From assembly GCF_044793635.1 (NCBI RefSeq), contig NZ_CP084992.1:2914001-2978000 (forward strand): DNA of 64,000 bases, read 5' to 3'. Positions 37,925 through 46,012 of this stretch are shown piece after piece. Position 1 is the stretch's first letter. The number at the start of each line of letters is the position of its first letter. This stretch comes from Virgibacillus_F necropolis_A (GTDB taxonomy: Bacteria; Bacillota; Bacilli; Bacillales; Amphibacillaceae). The notes beneath the pieces were generated by a model. It was not told the origin of the DNA. It saw nothing but the letters and a program-made list of their open reading frames with translations, and did not search any database. The position numbers were made by a program, and so were the translations under genes.

Positions 37925-38659
37925 ATGGGGAAACTTCAAATTAACAAGTTATCCAAATCATTTGGTAATAAAGCTGTGTTGGACAAGGTGACGTTTTCGG
38001 TGAACGAAGGGGAGTTTGTTTCCATATTAGGACCATCTGGAAGTGGAAAAAGTACTCTGTTTCATTTGATTGGTGGAATCAGTGTACCTGACGAGGGTGA
38101 TATTTATTTAGACGGCGACCTAATCAATGGAAAAAGGGGAGCAATTAGTTATACCCCGCAGGCACCATCATTGTTACCGTGGAGAACAATACTACAAAAT
38201 GTTTTACTTGGTGCGGAAATCAGTGGTAAGAAGAATGAGCAGGATGCATTAGATATGATTGAACGAGCAGGATTAGGAGGCTATGAGAAAGCTTATCCCC
38301 ATGAACTATCGGGCGGAATGAAGCAACGTGCAGCATTTATCCGAAGCTTATTAAGCCCACAATCGCTAATTTGTTTGGATGAACCATTTTCTGCCCTGGA
38401 TGAATTTACTCGGCTGGACATGCAAAAATGGTTATTGTCGATTTGGGAATCGTATAAGCGTTCCATCTTATTTGTCACTCACAATATTGAGGAAGCGATT
38501 TATTTATCAGACCGCATTATTGTGTTGGCAGCCAACCCTGCAACTGTCAAAAGAGAATTTACCATCCCTTTTGAGCGACCTAGAGATAAAAATCTATTAT
38601 TAAAACAAGATTTTTTGCAATGGAAAAAGGCCATTATTAAAGAATTAAGTTGGGAATAA
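37925..38659 (+). CDS. thiZ: thiamine-precursor ABC transporter ATPase
   Basis: ATP-binding subunit of 244 aa. Walker A GPSGSGKST at 36-44, signature LSGGMKQRAAFIRSLL, Walker B LICLDEPFSALDE, switch VTHNIEEAI, typical of the nitrate/taurine/HMP group. Q-loop GAISYTPQAPSLLPWRT. Last structural gene of the operon. Confidence 0.94.
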   Translation: MGKLQINKLSKSFGNKAVLDKVTFSVNEGEFVSILGPSGSGKSTLFHLIGGISVPDEGDIYLDGDLINGKRGAISYTPQAPSLLPWRTILQNVLLGAEISGKKNEQDALDMIERAGLGGYEKAYPHELSGGMKQRAAFIRSLLSPQSLICLDEPFSALDEFTRLDMQKWLLSIWESYKRSILFVTHNIEEAIYLSDRIIVLAANPATVKREFTIPFERPRDKNLLLKQDFLQWKKAIIKELSWE

Positions 38660-38761
38660 TAAAAAATCACAAAAAAGTATTGCCTTTTTCAATTAGGGGC
38701 TTTAAACTATAAAATGTTGTAAATATTGATGGCATATTTTTGGCAAGGGGGGACCTGCAAC

Positions 38762-38866
38762 ATGAAGGGTAAAGGTAATGAAGTAAGAAGGGATTTCACA
38801 GATATGCTGTGGTATATTCCCCTCGTTGTTTTTGTAGTTGGAATCATTTTTGTGAATTTTAATTAA
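38762..38866 (+). CDS. small membrane protein (34 aa)
   Basis: Reads MKGKGNEVRRDFTDMLWYIP followed by a hydrophobic helix LVVFVVGIIFVNFN. A G-rich ribosome binding site (AAGGGGGG) lies about 10 nt upstream and a terminator directly downstream, both of which favour a real gene. It is 100 bp behind thiZ; whether it belongs to that transcript is unclear. Function unknown. Confidence 0.55.
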   Translation: MKGKGNEVRRDFTDMLWYIPLVVFVVGIIFVNFN

Positions 38867-38888
38867 TATATTTAATTGCTAGTCATAT

Positions 38889-38921
38889 TAGGTCACGTCC
38901 TCTTTAGGGAAGTGGCCTTTT
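38889..38921 (+). terminator. terminator after the 34-aa gene
   Basis: AGGTCAC..TCC / GGA..GTGGCCT stem followed by TTTTTT. Confidence 0.8.
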
Positions 38922-38924
38922 TTA

Positions 38925-39010
38925 GCAGTTAAGAAAGTATAAATCCTTTCTTACTGCATAAGTGCAACTAAGGCTTTCGCCATTAAGGCTTAGCGATAAG
39001 CCAATTTTTC
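38925..39010 (+). repeat. structured repeat D (copy D2)
   Basis: Two hairpins: GCAGTTAAGAAAG / CTTTCTTACTGC and GGCTTA-GCGA-TAAGCC. Inverse orientation to the copy at 35769-35843, so the two bracket the thiamine ABC operon. Confidence 0.7.
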
Positions 39011-39082
39011 TAATTAATACTGAAGGAACTTTTAACGGGTGTGTAACGTATTCAAAGAATAGACTTATTTAAAGGGGCTGTG

Positions 39083-39607
39083 ATGGGAATGAGTGGGGAA
39101 CAACCCAATGTTCTATATCGAGAAGTACAGCGTCCGCGTCATATGTGGCTTATTGGTCTTGTAGTGATTGTAATTGCAGCGGTTTTTTGGTGGGGGTTAA
39201 TCCAACAAATTATATTAGGGACTCAATTTGGGGATAAGCCTGCACCAGATTGGATCTTAATAATTTTTTGGATCTTGTTTGGCATTGTGTTTCCATTAGG
39301 GACATTTAAGGTGAAGCAAATCACAGAAGTTCGTGAAGACGGAATATATATTCGCTTCATACCTTTTCATTTCCAATATCGAATCTTTCCTATACAAGAC
39401 GTTCGACACTTTAGAAGCATTACGTACAGTTCAATAGGACGTTTTGGTGGATGGGGAATACGTATTAATCTCCAGGGCGAGCGTGCCTACAATATGGGTG
39501 GCAAACATGGGATCGAATTGAAGTTGTCCTCCGGAACCATTATAGTGATTGGTACACAAAAGCCAGATGAACTTGAAAAGGTACTTTATTCAATAAATCA
39601 ATACTAA
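39083..39607 (+). CDS. hypothetical membrane protein (174 aa)
   Basis: Two N-terminal helices (about 20-42 and 55-73) joined by a short loop, then a cytoplasmic beta-rich domain with FKVKQITEVREDGIYIRFIP and INLQGERAYNMGGKHGIELK, similar in style to the small PH-like domains (YdbS/bPH type) of Bacilli. Identity not certain. Start at ATG 39083 fits AAAGGGG; an ATG 6 bp further is also possible. The next small gene starts 30 bp downstream. Confidence 0.75.
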   Translation: MGMSGEQPNVLYREVQRPRHMWLIGLVVIVIAAVFWWGLIQQIILGTQFGDKPAPDWILIIFWILFGIVFPLGTFKVKQITEVREDGIYIRFIPFHFQYRIFPIQDVRHFRSITYSSIGRFGGWGIRINLQGERAYNMGGKHGIELKLSSGTIIVIGTQKPDELEKVLYSINQY

Positions 39608-39637
39608 TATTTCTAGGAGAGAGGTGACTACGATGGA

Positions 39638-39934
39638 ATGTATAAAATAAATATGGGTTCTTTTATTGCGTCTATTGGATGTATTGTATTATTTCTTATA
39701 GTAGCTTCATCAGATAAATTGACTAATTTTCTAACAACCATAAGCGGGTTTCATCCATTGTACATAATTTTAATTATTTCACTTATTACCTTCCTATTCG
39801 GTGTGGTAGGATTTGGTGGAATGCATAATTGGATTTCGATGTTAAGGAGCTTGATGACCGTTTTACTTACTTTAGCTTTGGCTGCAATTATCATTTATAT
39901 TTTAATCATAGCGAATTTGTTTCAGATTACATAG
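39638..39934 (+). CDS. small membrane protein (98 aa)
   Basis: Three hydrophobic helices and hardly any soluble part; starts MYKINMGSFIASIGCIVLFL. The ribosome binding site AGGAGAGAGGTG is about 11 nt upstream of ATG 39638. An overlapping ATG 5 nt earlier opens a frame of only five codons, possibly a leader or a chance event. Unknown function; cotranscribed with neighbours by spacing. Confidence 0.65.
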   Translation: MYKINMGSFIASIGCIVLFLIVASSDKLTNFLTTISGFHPLYIILIISLITFLFGVVGFGGMHNWISMLRSLMTVLLTLALAAIIIYILIIANLFQIT

Positions 39935-39949
39935 GGGGCTTACTTTAAA

Positions 39950-40524
39950 TTGGAGAGAATTGATCTAGCGAAAATGAGAAAGAAGCAGTTAATTTTTTTG
40001 AATACAGCTATACTAGTAGCAATGTCTATTTATATGCTATTAATTAGTATAACGAAGCTATCAAATTCTGACATGAATTTACTGCTTGGAATCTTTATGT
40101 TGAGTCTCTCGATAGTTAGTTTTTCAAAGAAAGATCCAACGAAATCTTGGATTCCTATAGTAGAACAGGTAGCAAAATATGAAAAAAGTAAAATGGGAAG
40201 AGAATGGACCAGGCAGTATAGAATTGGATACATCTGTAATTTCCTTTTAGGTGTAATGTTTTAACCCAATCGTTTTTGATGCCTAATACCATTAGCATCA
40301 GACCAAAGGACTTTACCGGAATTATGCTTTTTATTATCATTTTTTTAACACTTTTTATTAATATTGTAATGTACTTTCATATTAGGAAAGTTGATAAAGC
40401 TGAAACAACGGCAGCACTTAGGGGTTATGCAGGCAAGTCATTATTAATGGGATTTGTAGGTGGGCTGATTATCGCAGTAGTCCTAATAGTATCGATCGTC
40501 TTTTATATATTAAACTTTGGATAG
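39950..40524 (+). pseudogene. membrane protein gene split by a one-base frameshift
   Basis: Two adjoining frames make one protein. The first starts at TTG 39950 (MERIDLAKMRKKQLIFLNTA) and stops at 40262-40264 after GYICNFLLGVMF; the second frame continues with LTQSFLMPNTISIRPKDF and ends at 40524. Adding one T to the TTTT run at 40259-40262 joins them into about 191 residues with four helices. Either a recent inactivating deletion or a homopolymer sequencing error. The order (helices at both ends, charged middle) resembles DUF3169-type proteins of Bacilli, but I am not sure. Confidence 0.7.
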
Positions 40525-40543
40525 ATGGAGGATGCATTTTCGT

Positions 40544-41095
40544 ATGAAAGTTCTAACAGTAACTGGATATAAATCAATGGAATTAAGTATTTTTAAAGCG
40601 GATGATCCTAAAATAGCGTTCATCAAGGCCGCAATTAAAAAGCGGTTAATTTCATTTATTGAAGAGGGATTAGAATGGGTACTCATCTCGGGTCAAATGG
40701 GTGTTGAGTTGTGGACTGGTGAAGTGGTTTTGGAACTGCAGGAAATCTATGATATTAAAATTGGTATCATTCCCCCGTTTGAGAACCAGGAAAGTCGCTG
40801 GCCTGAACCGATCCAACATACATATCAAGAACTTGTTATGGCAGCTGACTTTCATCAACCTCTTTATCAAGGCGATTATAAAGGAGGTTTTCAATTTAAA
40901 GCGAAAAATGATTGGTTTGTAGAAAAGAGTGAAGGATGTCTAATTCTACTAGATGATGAACATCCGGGTAGTAATCGATTTTTTTATGAGAAGGCAAAAC
41001 AAACTACTAATTATCCTATATATTTGATAACACCCGCTGATCTAGATGATGCAGTGGAAGAATATAGAATGGCGGATCCGGATTACTGGAATTAA
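40544..41095 (+). CDS. ypsA: YpsA family protein (DUF1273, SLOG/Rossmann fold)
   Basis: Cytoplasmic protein of 183 aa, close to B. subtilis YpsA: starts MKVLTVTGYKSMELSIFKAD, has the nucleotide-binding loop WVLISGQMGVELWTGEV and a C-terminal YPIYLITPADLDDAVEEYR. YpsA-type proteins belong to the SLOG ligand-sensing group and have been linked to cell division or oxidative stress in Firmicutes. Start at 40544 follows TGGAGGATG by a long spacing; an ATG 12 bp upstream is too near it. It lies next to the frameshifted membrane gene. Confidence 0.88.
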   Translation: MKVLTVTGYKSMELSIFKADDPKIAFIKAAIKKRLISFIEEGLEWVLISGQMGVELWTGEVVLELQEIYDIKIGIIPPFENQESRWPEPIQHTYQELVMAADFHQPLYQGDYKGGFQFKAKNDWFVEKSEGCLILLDDEHPGSNRFFYEKAKQTTNYPIYLITPADLDDAVEEYRMADPDYWN

Positions 41096-41101
41096 CATTT
41101 G

Positions 41102-41511
41102 TTAAATCTCAATAATATTCTCTTTAATCAACGAAACTATTTGTGTAAAGGTATAAACATGATTTACTATGTCTATTAAAAAGTATTGTTCCTCTTCCAC
41201 ATCCATTGTCCATTTATAGTTATTTAGTTTTAGAAAAATAATAAGTGAAGCAAGAGCTGTTCGTTTGTTAGCATAAAAAAAAGTATGGTTCATTGATAAT
41301 GATTCTACTAACGCAGCTGCCTTTTCATAAATTGTTGGATATGCATCCCGCCAAGAACAGTTTGTTTAGGTCTGTTTAGCGCCGAATCTAACAAACCTGG
41401 TTCCTTTACACCAACTTGTTCTTTGGGGGAATAAATCCTAATTCGTAATGTATTAATTGCTATTACTTGATTGGTTGTTAAATAGATGCTTGATTCATTG
41501 GACTTTCTCAT
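41102..41511 (-). pseudogene. Doc (Fic-family) toxin gene broken by a frameshift
   Basis: Two frames cover a death-on-curing toxin. The upstream frame (41511 to 41308) gives IYLTTNQVIAINTLRIRI and LLDSALNRPKQTVLGG, then slips; the other frame carries DAYPTIYEKAAALVES and MNHTFFYANKRTALASLIIF, with the Fic-like core HxFxxxNKR. Adding one G to the GGG run near 41357 rejoins them into about 135 residues. Its ATG overlaps the stop of the antitoxin gene by 4 bp. A broken toxin with an intact antitoxin suggests a dead module, or a sequencing error. Confidence 0.85.
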
Positions 41512-41768
41512 TTATCAACTAATCCTTTGAAAGCTACATCATGCACTTTTATTACATCATTTAATACATCCATGAAAGTACTATCGACACCTTCTGGGAG
41601 CATAACTTCTTCTTTTTTACGCAACACAATTTTGCCTTCTTTTAATTCCAAGCGAACATCGTCACCATAAGAAATTCCAGCTTCTTTTAAAAATTCCAAC
41701 GGAAAAGTAATTCCATAACTGTTTCCAATTTTTGTGACTTTTCGTTCCAAGTTATCCACTAAATTCAC
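41508..41768 (-). CDS. AbrB/MazE-type antitoxin
   Basis: 86-aa protein with the swapped-hairpin AbrB DNA-binding domain at its N-terminus: ERKVTKIGNSYGITFPLEFLKEAG (in order, up to residue 32), then GDDVRLELKEGKIVLRK. The C-terminal 40 residues would wrap the toxin. It precedes the Doc gene with an ATGA overlap, the standard layout of a type II toxin-antitoxin operon. AGAGGTGAATT lies before its start and an inverted AACGTTATAACGATTATGACGTT (in two halves, 41783-41806) lies just upstream and may be its operator. Confidence 0.85.
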   Translation of the reverse strand: MNLVDNLERKVTKIGNSYGITFPLEFLKEAGISYGDDVRLELKEGKIVLRKKEEVMLPEGVDSTFMDVLNDVIKVHDVAFKGLVDK

Positions 41769-41782
41769 CTCTTCACGTAATA

Positions 41783-41806
41783 ACGTTATAACGATTATGA
41801 CGTTAC
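41783..41806. promoter_or_regulatory. possible operator of the antitoxin operon
   Basis: Short inverted AACGTTATAACG and a nearby TATGACGTTA repeat just upstream of the antitoxin gene; autoregulated TA operons usually have such a palindrome. Weak evidence. Confidence 0.35.
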
Positions 41807-41948
41807 TTCAATTAAAAAACAATAAACATAATAATCATTTTAAAAGTTTCATGATTTCTCCTAGTTTAAAAGTGAGTTTTGCTTAAATTCACAAAGATGT
41901 GGCCAGTGTTCACAATTTATAGTAACCGAACCCAAAAACCTCACCACA

Positions 41949-42155
41949 GAACAAAAGCGAAAGCGCCCGTTTAGTGACGTATGGATTGTGCCCACGCAAC
42001 GTGGGTAGTTCGATGTTGCCACGCAAAGTGGCGGTTTTAATCGAACCTCCTTCCACCAGGAGGTAAAGGAAATCCACTAGTCACTGGGCGCTGGAGCTGG
42101 ACGTGGCCCTATACGGTGACCAAAATAATCAATGTTAATATTTTATACATTCTTT
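41949..42155 (-). repeat. modular intergenic repeat (copy B4)
   Basis: Minus-strand copy with the same cassette as 33362-33620: hairpin GTTGCCAC-GCAAA-GTGGCGGT inside GTTCGAT / ATCGAAC, here perfectly paired. The TCAACATCGG block is missing, so this copy is shorter (207 bp). It fills most of the 439-bp gap between the antitoxin gene and the DUF1906 gene. Confidence 0.75.
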
Positions 42156-42165
42156 ACTGATAAAT

Positions 42166-42192
42166 AAAGACGGTGACATAGCCACCGCCTTT
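42166..42192 (-). terminator. terminator of the DUF1906 gene
   Basis: GGCGGTG / CACCGTC around GCTATGT on the minus strand, just after the stop codon, followed by a T-containing stretch (TTTAT). Confidence 0.75.
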
Positions 42193-42207
42193 AAAATCAC
42201 CATCAAT

Positions 42208-43023
42208 CTACCACAAATAATCTAACATCTCATTTTGATATAAATCTGTGTCTATCACGCATTGTTCAGCTTCTATCGCATATTGCCAGCCATAAAGTAA
42301 AGATTCTTCTGGTCCATGAGGATTGTATTCTGGGGCGTTCGCTTTAGTGGTAATTTCATTTTGTGGAAAGGCGGTCCATACTACTGTATTATTTCGTGCT
42401 TCTTGGTCCATTGCATTATATGCCGTTAATATCGCACTGCCTTCGTCAAAAACACCATAAAACCCTGGTTCATAAGCGGAAGCGGATAACGTATCATACC
42501 AGCCTTGCATGAAGGCTGAATCTACTGGATAAGTTGGCTCTATATCACCAAATATAGCAACTCCATCTGGAGCACCAAGATCTTCGGCATATGCAATTGC
42601 TTCTTGTGCTTCTTCTACTCCATGATCATAGCCTGTTGCATCAGTGAAATGATTGTATATGAGTAAAATTCTTACATTGTTTTGGTGTAAGAAGTCTGCT
42701 TCATTTGCATCTAAACCTGCGGAAACTCCTTCTTTGTCGCCTAAATATCGTCCCCATACCTCTGGGTGACCGAAGTTTTCATTTACACATTGATACAACC
42801 CTTCGTCTGATGAACTCGCGGAATCAACTCCCCAGTAAATTTCCATATCATCTGGGTTTTGATCGGGATCTGTATTCGGGTTATCACCGTTATTATTTTC
42901 CTCTTCAGGTGGTGGATTATCCGGAGAACCTGTTTGTTCATCAAAAATAACTAAATTTAAAACGATTGGAATTGCGAATATAACTACCAACCCAATAATC
43001 AGGTAAATCGTGTATTTATTCAT
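42208..43023 (-). CDS. membrane-anchored DUF1906 (glycoside-hydrolase-like) protein
   Basis: 271 aa. Uncleaved signal anchor at residues 5-27 (IYLIIGLVVIFAIPIVLNLV), a Pro/Asp/Asn-rich linker (about 31-58) and an extracytoplasmic domain (about 60-271) of the Rv2525c/DUF1906 type: YWGVDSASSSDEGLYQCVNE, WGRYLGDKEG, VRILLIYNHFTDAT and GVAIFGDIEP. These domains are TIM barrels related to lysozyme-like hydrolases; the acidic residues of IFGDIEP are the candidate catalytic ones. It probably acts on cell-surface polymers; substrate unknown. Good GGAGGG ribosome binding site. Confidence 0.85.
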   Translation of the reverse strand: MNKYTIYLIIGLVVIFAIPIVLNLVIFDEQTGSPDNPPPEEENNNGDNPNTDPDQNPDDMEIYWGVDSASSSDEGLYQCVNENFGHPEVWGRYLGDKEGVSAGLDANEADFLHQNNVRILLIYNHFTDATGYDHGVEEAQEAIAYAEDLGAPDGVAIFGDIEPTYPVDSAFMQGWYDTLSASAYEPGFYGVFDEGSAILTAYNAMDQEARNNTVVWTAFPQNEITTKANAPEYNPHGPEESLLYGWQYAIEAEQCVIDTDLYQNEMLDYLW

Positions 43024-43150
43024 TAAAACCCTCCCTTCATACCTATAGCAGTATATTGAAGCGAAGGAAGGCTTGTGTAGGCAGTAGAAACTTCACATGG
43101 AAAAAAAGGCGAATCCCTTGATTTTTCGACAAATACCGACAGTATATGAC

Positions 43151-43165
43151 TGGTGACAGTCACCA
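43151..43165. promoter_or_regulatory. palindrome upstream of the ABC exporter operon
   Basis: TGGTGACAGTCACCA, a perfect 7-1-7 palindrome 53 bp before the ABC ATPase start. It may be an operator, but similar GGTGAC..GTCACC motifs recur as intergenic repeats in Bacillaceae. Confidence 0.4.
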
Positions 43166-43217
43166 CTAAAAGCGATACAATAAAGAATATATAGAAAATT
43201 TTGGGAGGGAAATGGTG

Positions 43218-44009
43218 ATGAGTTTATCATCAATTAAATTAACAGAATTAACCAAGTCGTACGGTAAACAAGAAGCAGTACATAGTATAGATTTAAGTGT
43301 TAAAAAAGGAGAACTTTTTGGATTTCTCGGCCCTAATGGTGCTGGGAAAACTACTACAATTAAAATGATGACAGGGTTATTAGAGCCTACAAAGGGATCT
43401 GTTGAAATTAGTGGAAATGACATATGGAAGGAACCAATCAACGCGAAGAAAATGATTGCATATGTTCCAGATCAACCGAATCTTTATCCAAAACTAACGG
43501 GATGGGACTACCTCCACTTTGTAGCATCTGTTTTCAAATTGGATAAGAATGAGTACATGAACAAAGCGAAGGAATTACTACATATCTTCAACCTGACAGA
43601 TCGTGCAGATGACTTAATAGAAAGCTATTCTCATGGGATGAAGCAAAAGATTGCTATATGCGGGGCGCTGGTACATAGTCCTGATGTCCTTTTTCTTGAT
43701 GAACCTACAGTAGGGTTAGATCCTAAGAGTGCTCGTAACTTAAAAAAGCTACTACGAGAATTATGTGATAAAGGAATGACGGTTTTCATTACCACACATA
43801 TCCTCGAAATAGCTGAGCAATTATGTGATCGAATTGGCATAATTTTAGATGGTTCGATTATAGCTCTTGGCACGATGGATGAATTGAAAAAACAAGAGGG
43901 AAGTGCTGATCGAAGCTTAGAAGACATATTTTTAGAATTAACTGGTGATGAGGATCAACAAGCGTTAATTTCCGAGATATCAAAGGCTGAGCAGGGTGAT
44001 CCCAAATGA
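43218..44009 (+). CDS. ABC exporter ATP-binding protein
   Basis: ATPase of 263 aa: Walker A GPNGAGKTT near 38-46, signature SYSHGMKQKIAICGALV, Walker B VLFLDEPTVGLDP, switch TTHILEIAEQL. The ATG at 43218 lies 8 nt after GGGAGGG; another ATG 6 bp upstream is too close. Followed by a large permease with a 4-bp overlap and then a 56-aa membrane protein. Probably an efflux or peptide-export system; related to the YthP/EcsA-like group of Bacilli. Confidence 0.92.
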   Translation: MSLSSIKLTELTKSYGKQEAVHSIDLSVKKGELFGFLGPNGAGKTTTIKMMTGLLEPTKGSVEISGNDIWKEPINAKKMIAYVPDQPNLYPKLTGWDYLHFVASVFKLDKNEYMNKAKELLHIFNLTDRADDLIESYSHGMKQKIAICGALVHSPDVLFLDEPTVGLDPKSARNLKKLLRELCDKGMTVFITTHILEIAEQLCDRIGIILDGSIIALGTMDELKKQEGSADRSLEDIFLELTGDEDQQALISEISKAEQGDPK

Positions 44010-45769
44010 TGAAGGTGTTATTGCGAAACCAGCTAAGCATATTTCTAAATACCATGAAAACACAGAGCACGAAAAATTATATTGGCTACGCGATATCCGC
44101 AATCATTCTAGGTGTAGTAATATATTTTATGTCAAAAGGGGTCTGGGATATAAGTGAAGCCATACCTGAACCAGTCCTAAAAGGGATTCTTTCATACGGA
44201 TTTATAGCTGTAATTGGATTTATTTTATTAATCGGCTTACCACAAGTATTTAAGCATTTATATGCTGCAACAGATCTGCAAATGCTATTCACCATGCCAA
44301 TACCTACACGAAGTATCTTCTGGGTGAAATATATTCAAAGCTTTATAGGAATTCCATTTGTTCTCTTTTTGGTATTCATTATTCCGTTAGTTGTTTATGG
44401 GATTGCGATTGGAGCAAATATACTTTTTTATCCCGTTTTAATTTTAGTTGTATTATCATTTGTTATCGTCGGACTTTCCATTGCCTATTTGCTTAACTTA
44501 CTCCTAATACAACTAATACCTGGTAACCGTGCAAATGAATTCATGACAATAATGAGCGCATTGTCAGGATTAATTGTATACCTACTTTTCGTACTTCCAA
44601 ACATCTTGAGCGATAAGTCGATGTCAGAAAGGTTAATGTCCGGATTACCGTTACTACCAGAATGGGTTCCGATGAGCTGGGGAAGTTCTGCCATACTTGA
44701 GGCAGCATCAGGATCAAATCAATTTTTACTGCCTTTTATTCTAGTATTCTTACTTGCAGGCATTAGTGTTGTAACGACAACTTCTCTTGTAGAAAAGGGA
44801 TTCCGAACAGGCTGGATTCGATTAAGTGAGGGTAGTGGTAAAAAGTCAAAGAAACGAAGCAAGAACATAAAAACCAAATCGTCCGTCCACCATCCCGCAA
44901 TTGCAATTGGGATTAAAGAATGGTTTTCAATAAAGCGGGATATGCGTGAGTGGCTAGTATTTATGCCTATTATATTCTTTATAATCTTTCCAATTATTGG
45001 TTTTCTAAATAGCGGTGCGAGTCTTAGTGACTTGCAAGGATTTAATGAAATTTCATGGCCAATCGCTCAAGGTGCTTTATTGTTTGTTTATGCAATTTTC
45101 AACGGGACAATGGCAGCGTCATCAGTCGCACGTGAAGGCTCGTCTATTTGGATTTTACGCACACTGCCACTTTCTGGACGAGACATTGCAATTGGTAAGC
45201 TGTGGATTAGTTGGTTATTACCATTTATTTTGCTTACTGTGATTGAATGTATTATTGGCGTATTTCTTGGATGGACCATTTTACAATTTGTAATCGGTAT
45301 CGTGTTAAAAGCAATTATCACGGTTGGAATAAGCTCAGTCGGATTATGGCTTGGAACAATCGGAGCAAAATATAATCCTTCCAATCCGCAAGCTCGTCTA
45401 AAGATGGGAACAGGAATTATTTTAATGTTTTCATCGTATCTATATTTAATAGTAACAGCGATTCCATATGTATTTTTAATTGTTCCTACCGATGTTGTGG
45501 ATGTGACTGCTGAAATGGGAAATACGAGTGGATTCTTAGGATTTCTTGCTGATGTTGCATTTACATTGCTGTCCTGGAAGGTAAGCTATCCAATCCTAAC
45601 AGGAGTTATAGGTGTCATCGTGATGCTTCTTTTATCAATTGGACTCGCGATATTATTTATTCGCTTAAGTGCCAAACGATTTGATAATGGGATTAAAATT
45701 GAAATGGTTCGTGAAAGTAATTCAAAGTCGTTATTTAAGAAAAGAAGCTCAGGTAAAAGCTTGTATTAA
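44006..45769 (+). CDS. large ABC exporter permease
   Basis: Membrane protein of 587 aa with about twelve or more helices in two halves separated by a basic cytoplasmic segment (KKSKKRSKNIKTKSS, near 287-302). The second half begins AIAIGIKEWFSIKRDMREWL and has ASSVAREGSSIWILRTLPLS, a typical ABC_transp/ABC_export motif. Overlaps the ATPase gene. Related to YthQ-type permeases of Bacilli by length and layout; substrate unknown. Confidence 0.88.
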   Translation: MMKVLLRNQLSIFLNTMKTQSTKNYIGYAISAIILGVVIYFMSKGVWDISEAIPEPVLKGILSYGFIAVIGFILLIGLPQVFKHLYAATDLQMLFTMPIPTRSIFWVKYIQSFIGIPFVLFLVFIIPLVVYGIAIGANILFYPVLILVVLSFVIVGLSIAYLLNLLLIQLIPGNRANEFMTIMSALSGLIVYLLFVLPNILSDKSMSERLMSGLPLLPEWVPMSWGSSAILEAASGSNQFLLPFILVFLLAGISVVTTTSLVEKGFRTGWIRLSEGSGKKSKKRSKNIKTKSSVHHPAIAIGIKEWFSIKRDMREWLVFMPIIFFIIFPIIGFLNSGASLSDLQGFNEISWPIAQGALLFVYAIFNGTMAASSVAREGSSIWILRTLPLSGRDIAIGKLWISWLLPFILLTVIECIIGVFLGWTILQFVIGIVLKAIITVGISSVGLWLGTIGAKYNPSNPQARLKMGTGIILMFSSYLYLIVTAIPYVFLIVPTDVVDVTAEMGNTSGFLGFLADVAFTLLSWKVSYPILTGVIGVIVMLLLSIGLAILFIRLSAKRFDNGIKIEMVRESNSKSLFKKRSSGKSLY

Positions 45770-45790
45770 AGATAGTTTGGAGGTGTTTAA

Positions 45791-45961
45791 ATGGACATAG
45801 CATTTGCTATTGTTCCACTATTAATTTACTTAATGTTATTGGCGATAACAGTGTTTGTCTTATACCTAGTTATCCAAGCAGCAGTAAGGAATGGTATTAA
45901 TACATCGATTGTTGGTAAGCGGATGTTGGAGAAGAAAGATGATAATCCAAAATTTAAGTAG
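45791..45961 (+). CDS. small membrane protein (56 aa) of the exporter operon
   Basis: Reads MDIAFAIVPLLIYLMLLAIT with one long hydrophobic helix, then a basic tail (VGKRMLEKKDDNPKFK). Excellent ribosome binding site (TTTGGAGGTG) and 21 bp after the permease stop, so it is part of the same operon, perhaps a small accessory subunit. Unknown function. Confidence 0.75.
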   Translation: MDIAFAIVPLLIYLMLLAITVFVLYLVIQAAVRNGINTSIVGKRMLEKKDDNPKFK

Positions 45962-46012
45962 ATGAAATCGATGAAACATGAAGAGTACTAATAGACGCGA
46001 GGGGGTACTAAT

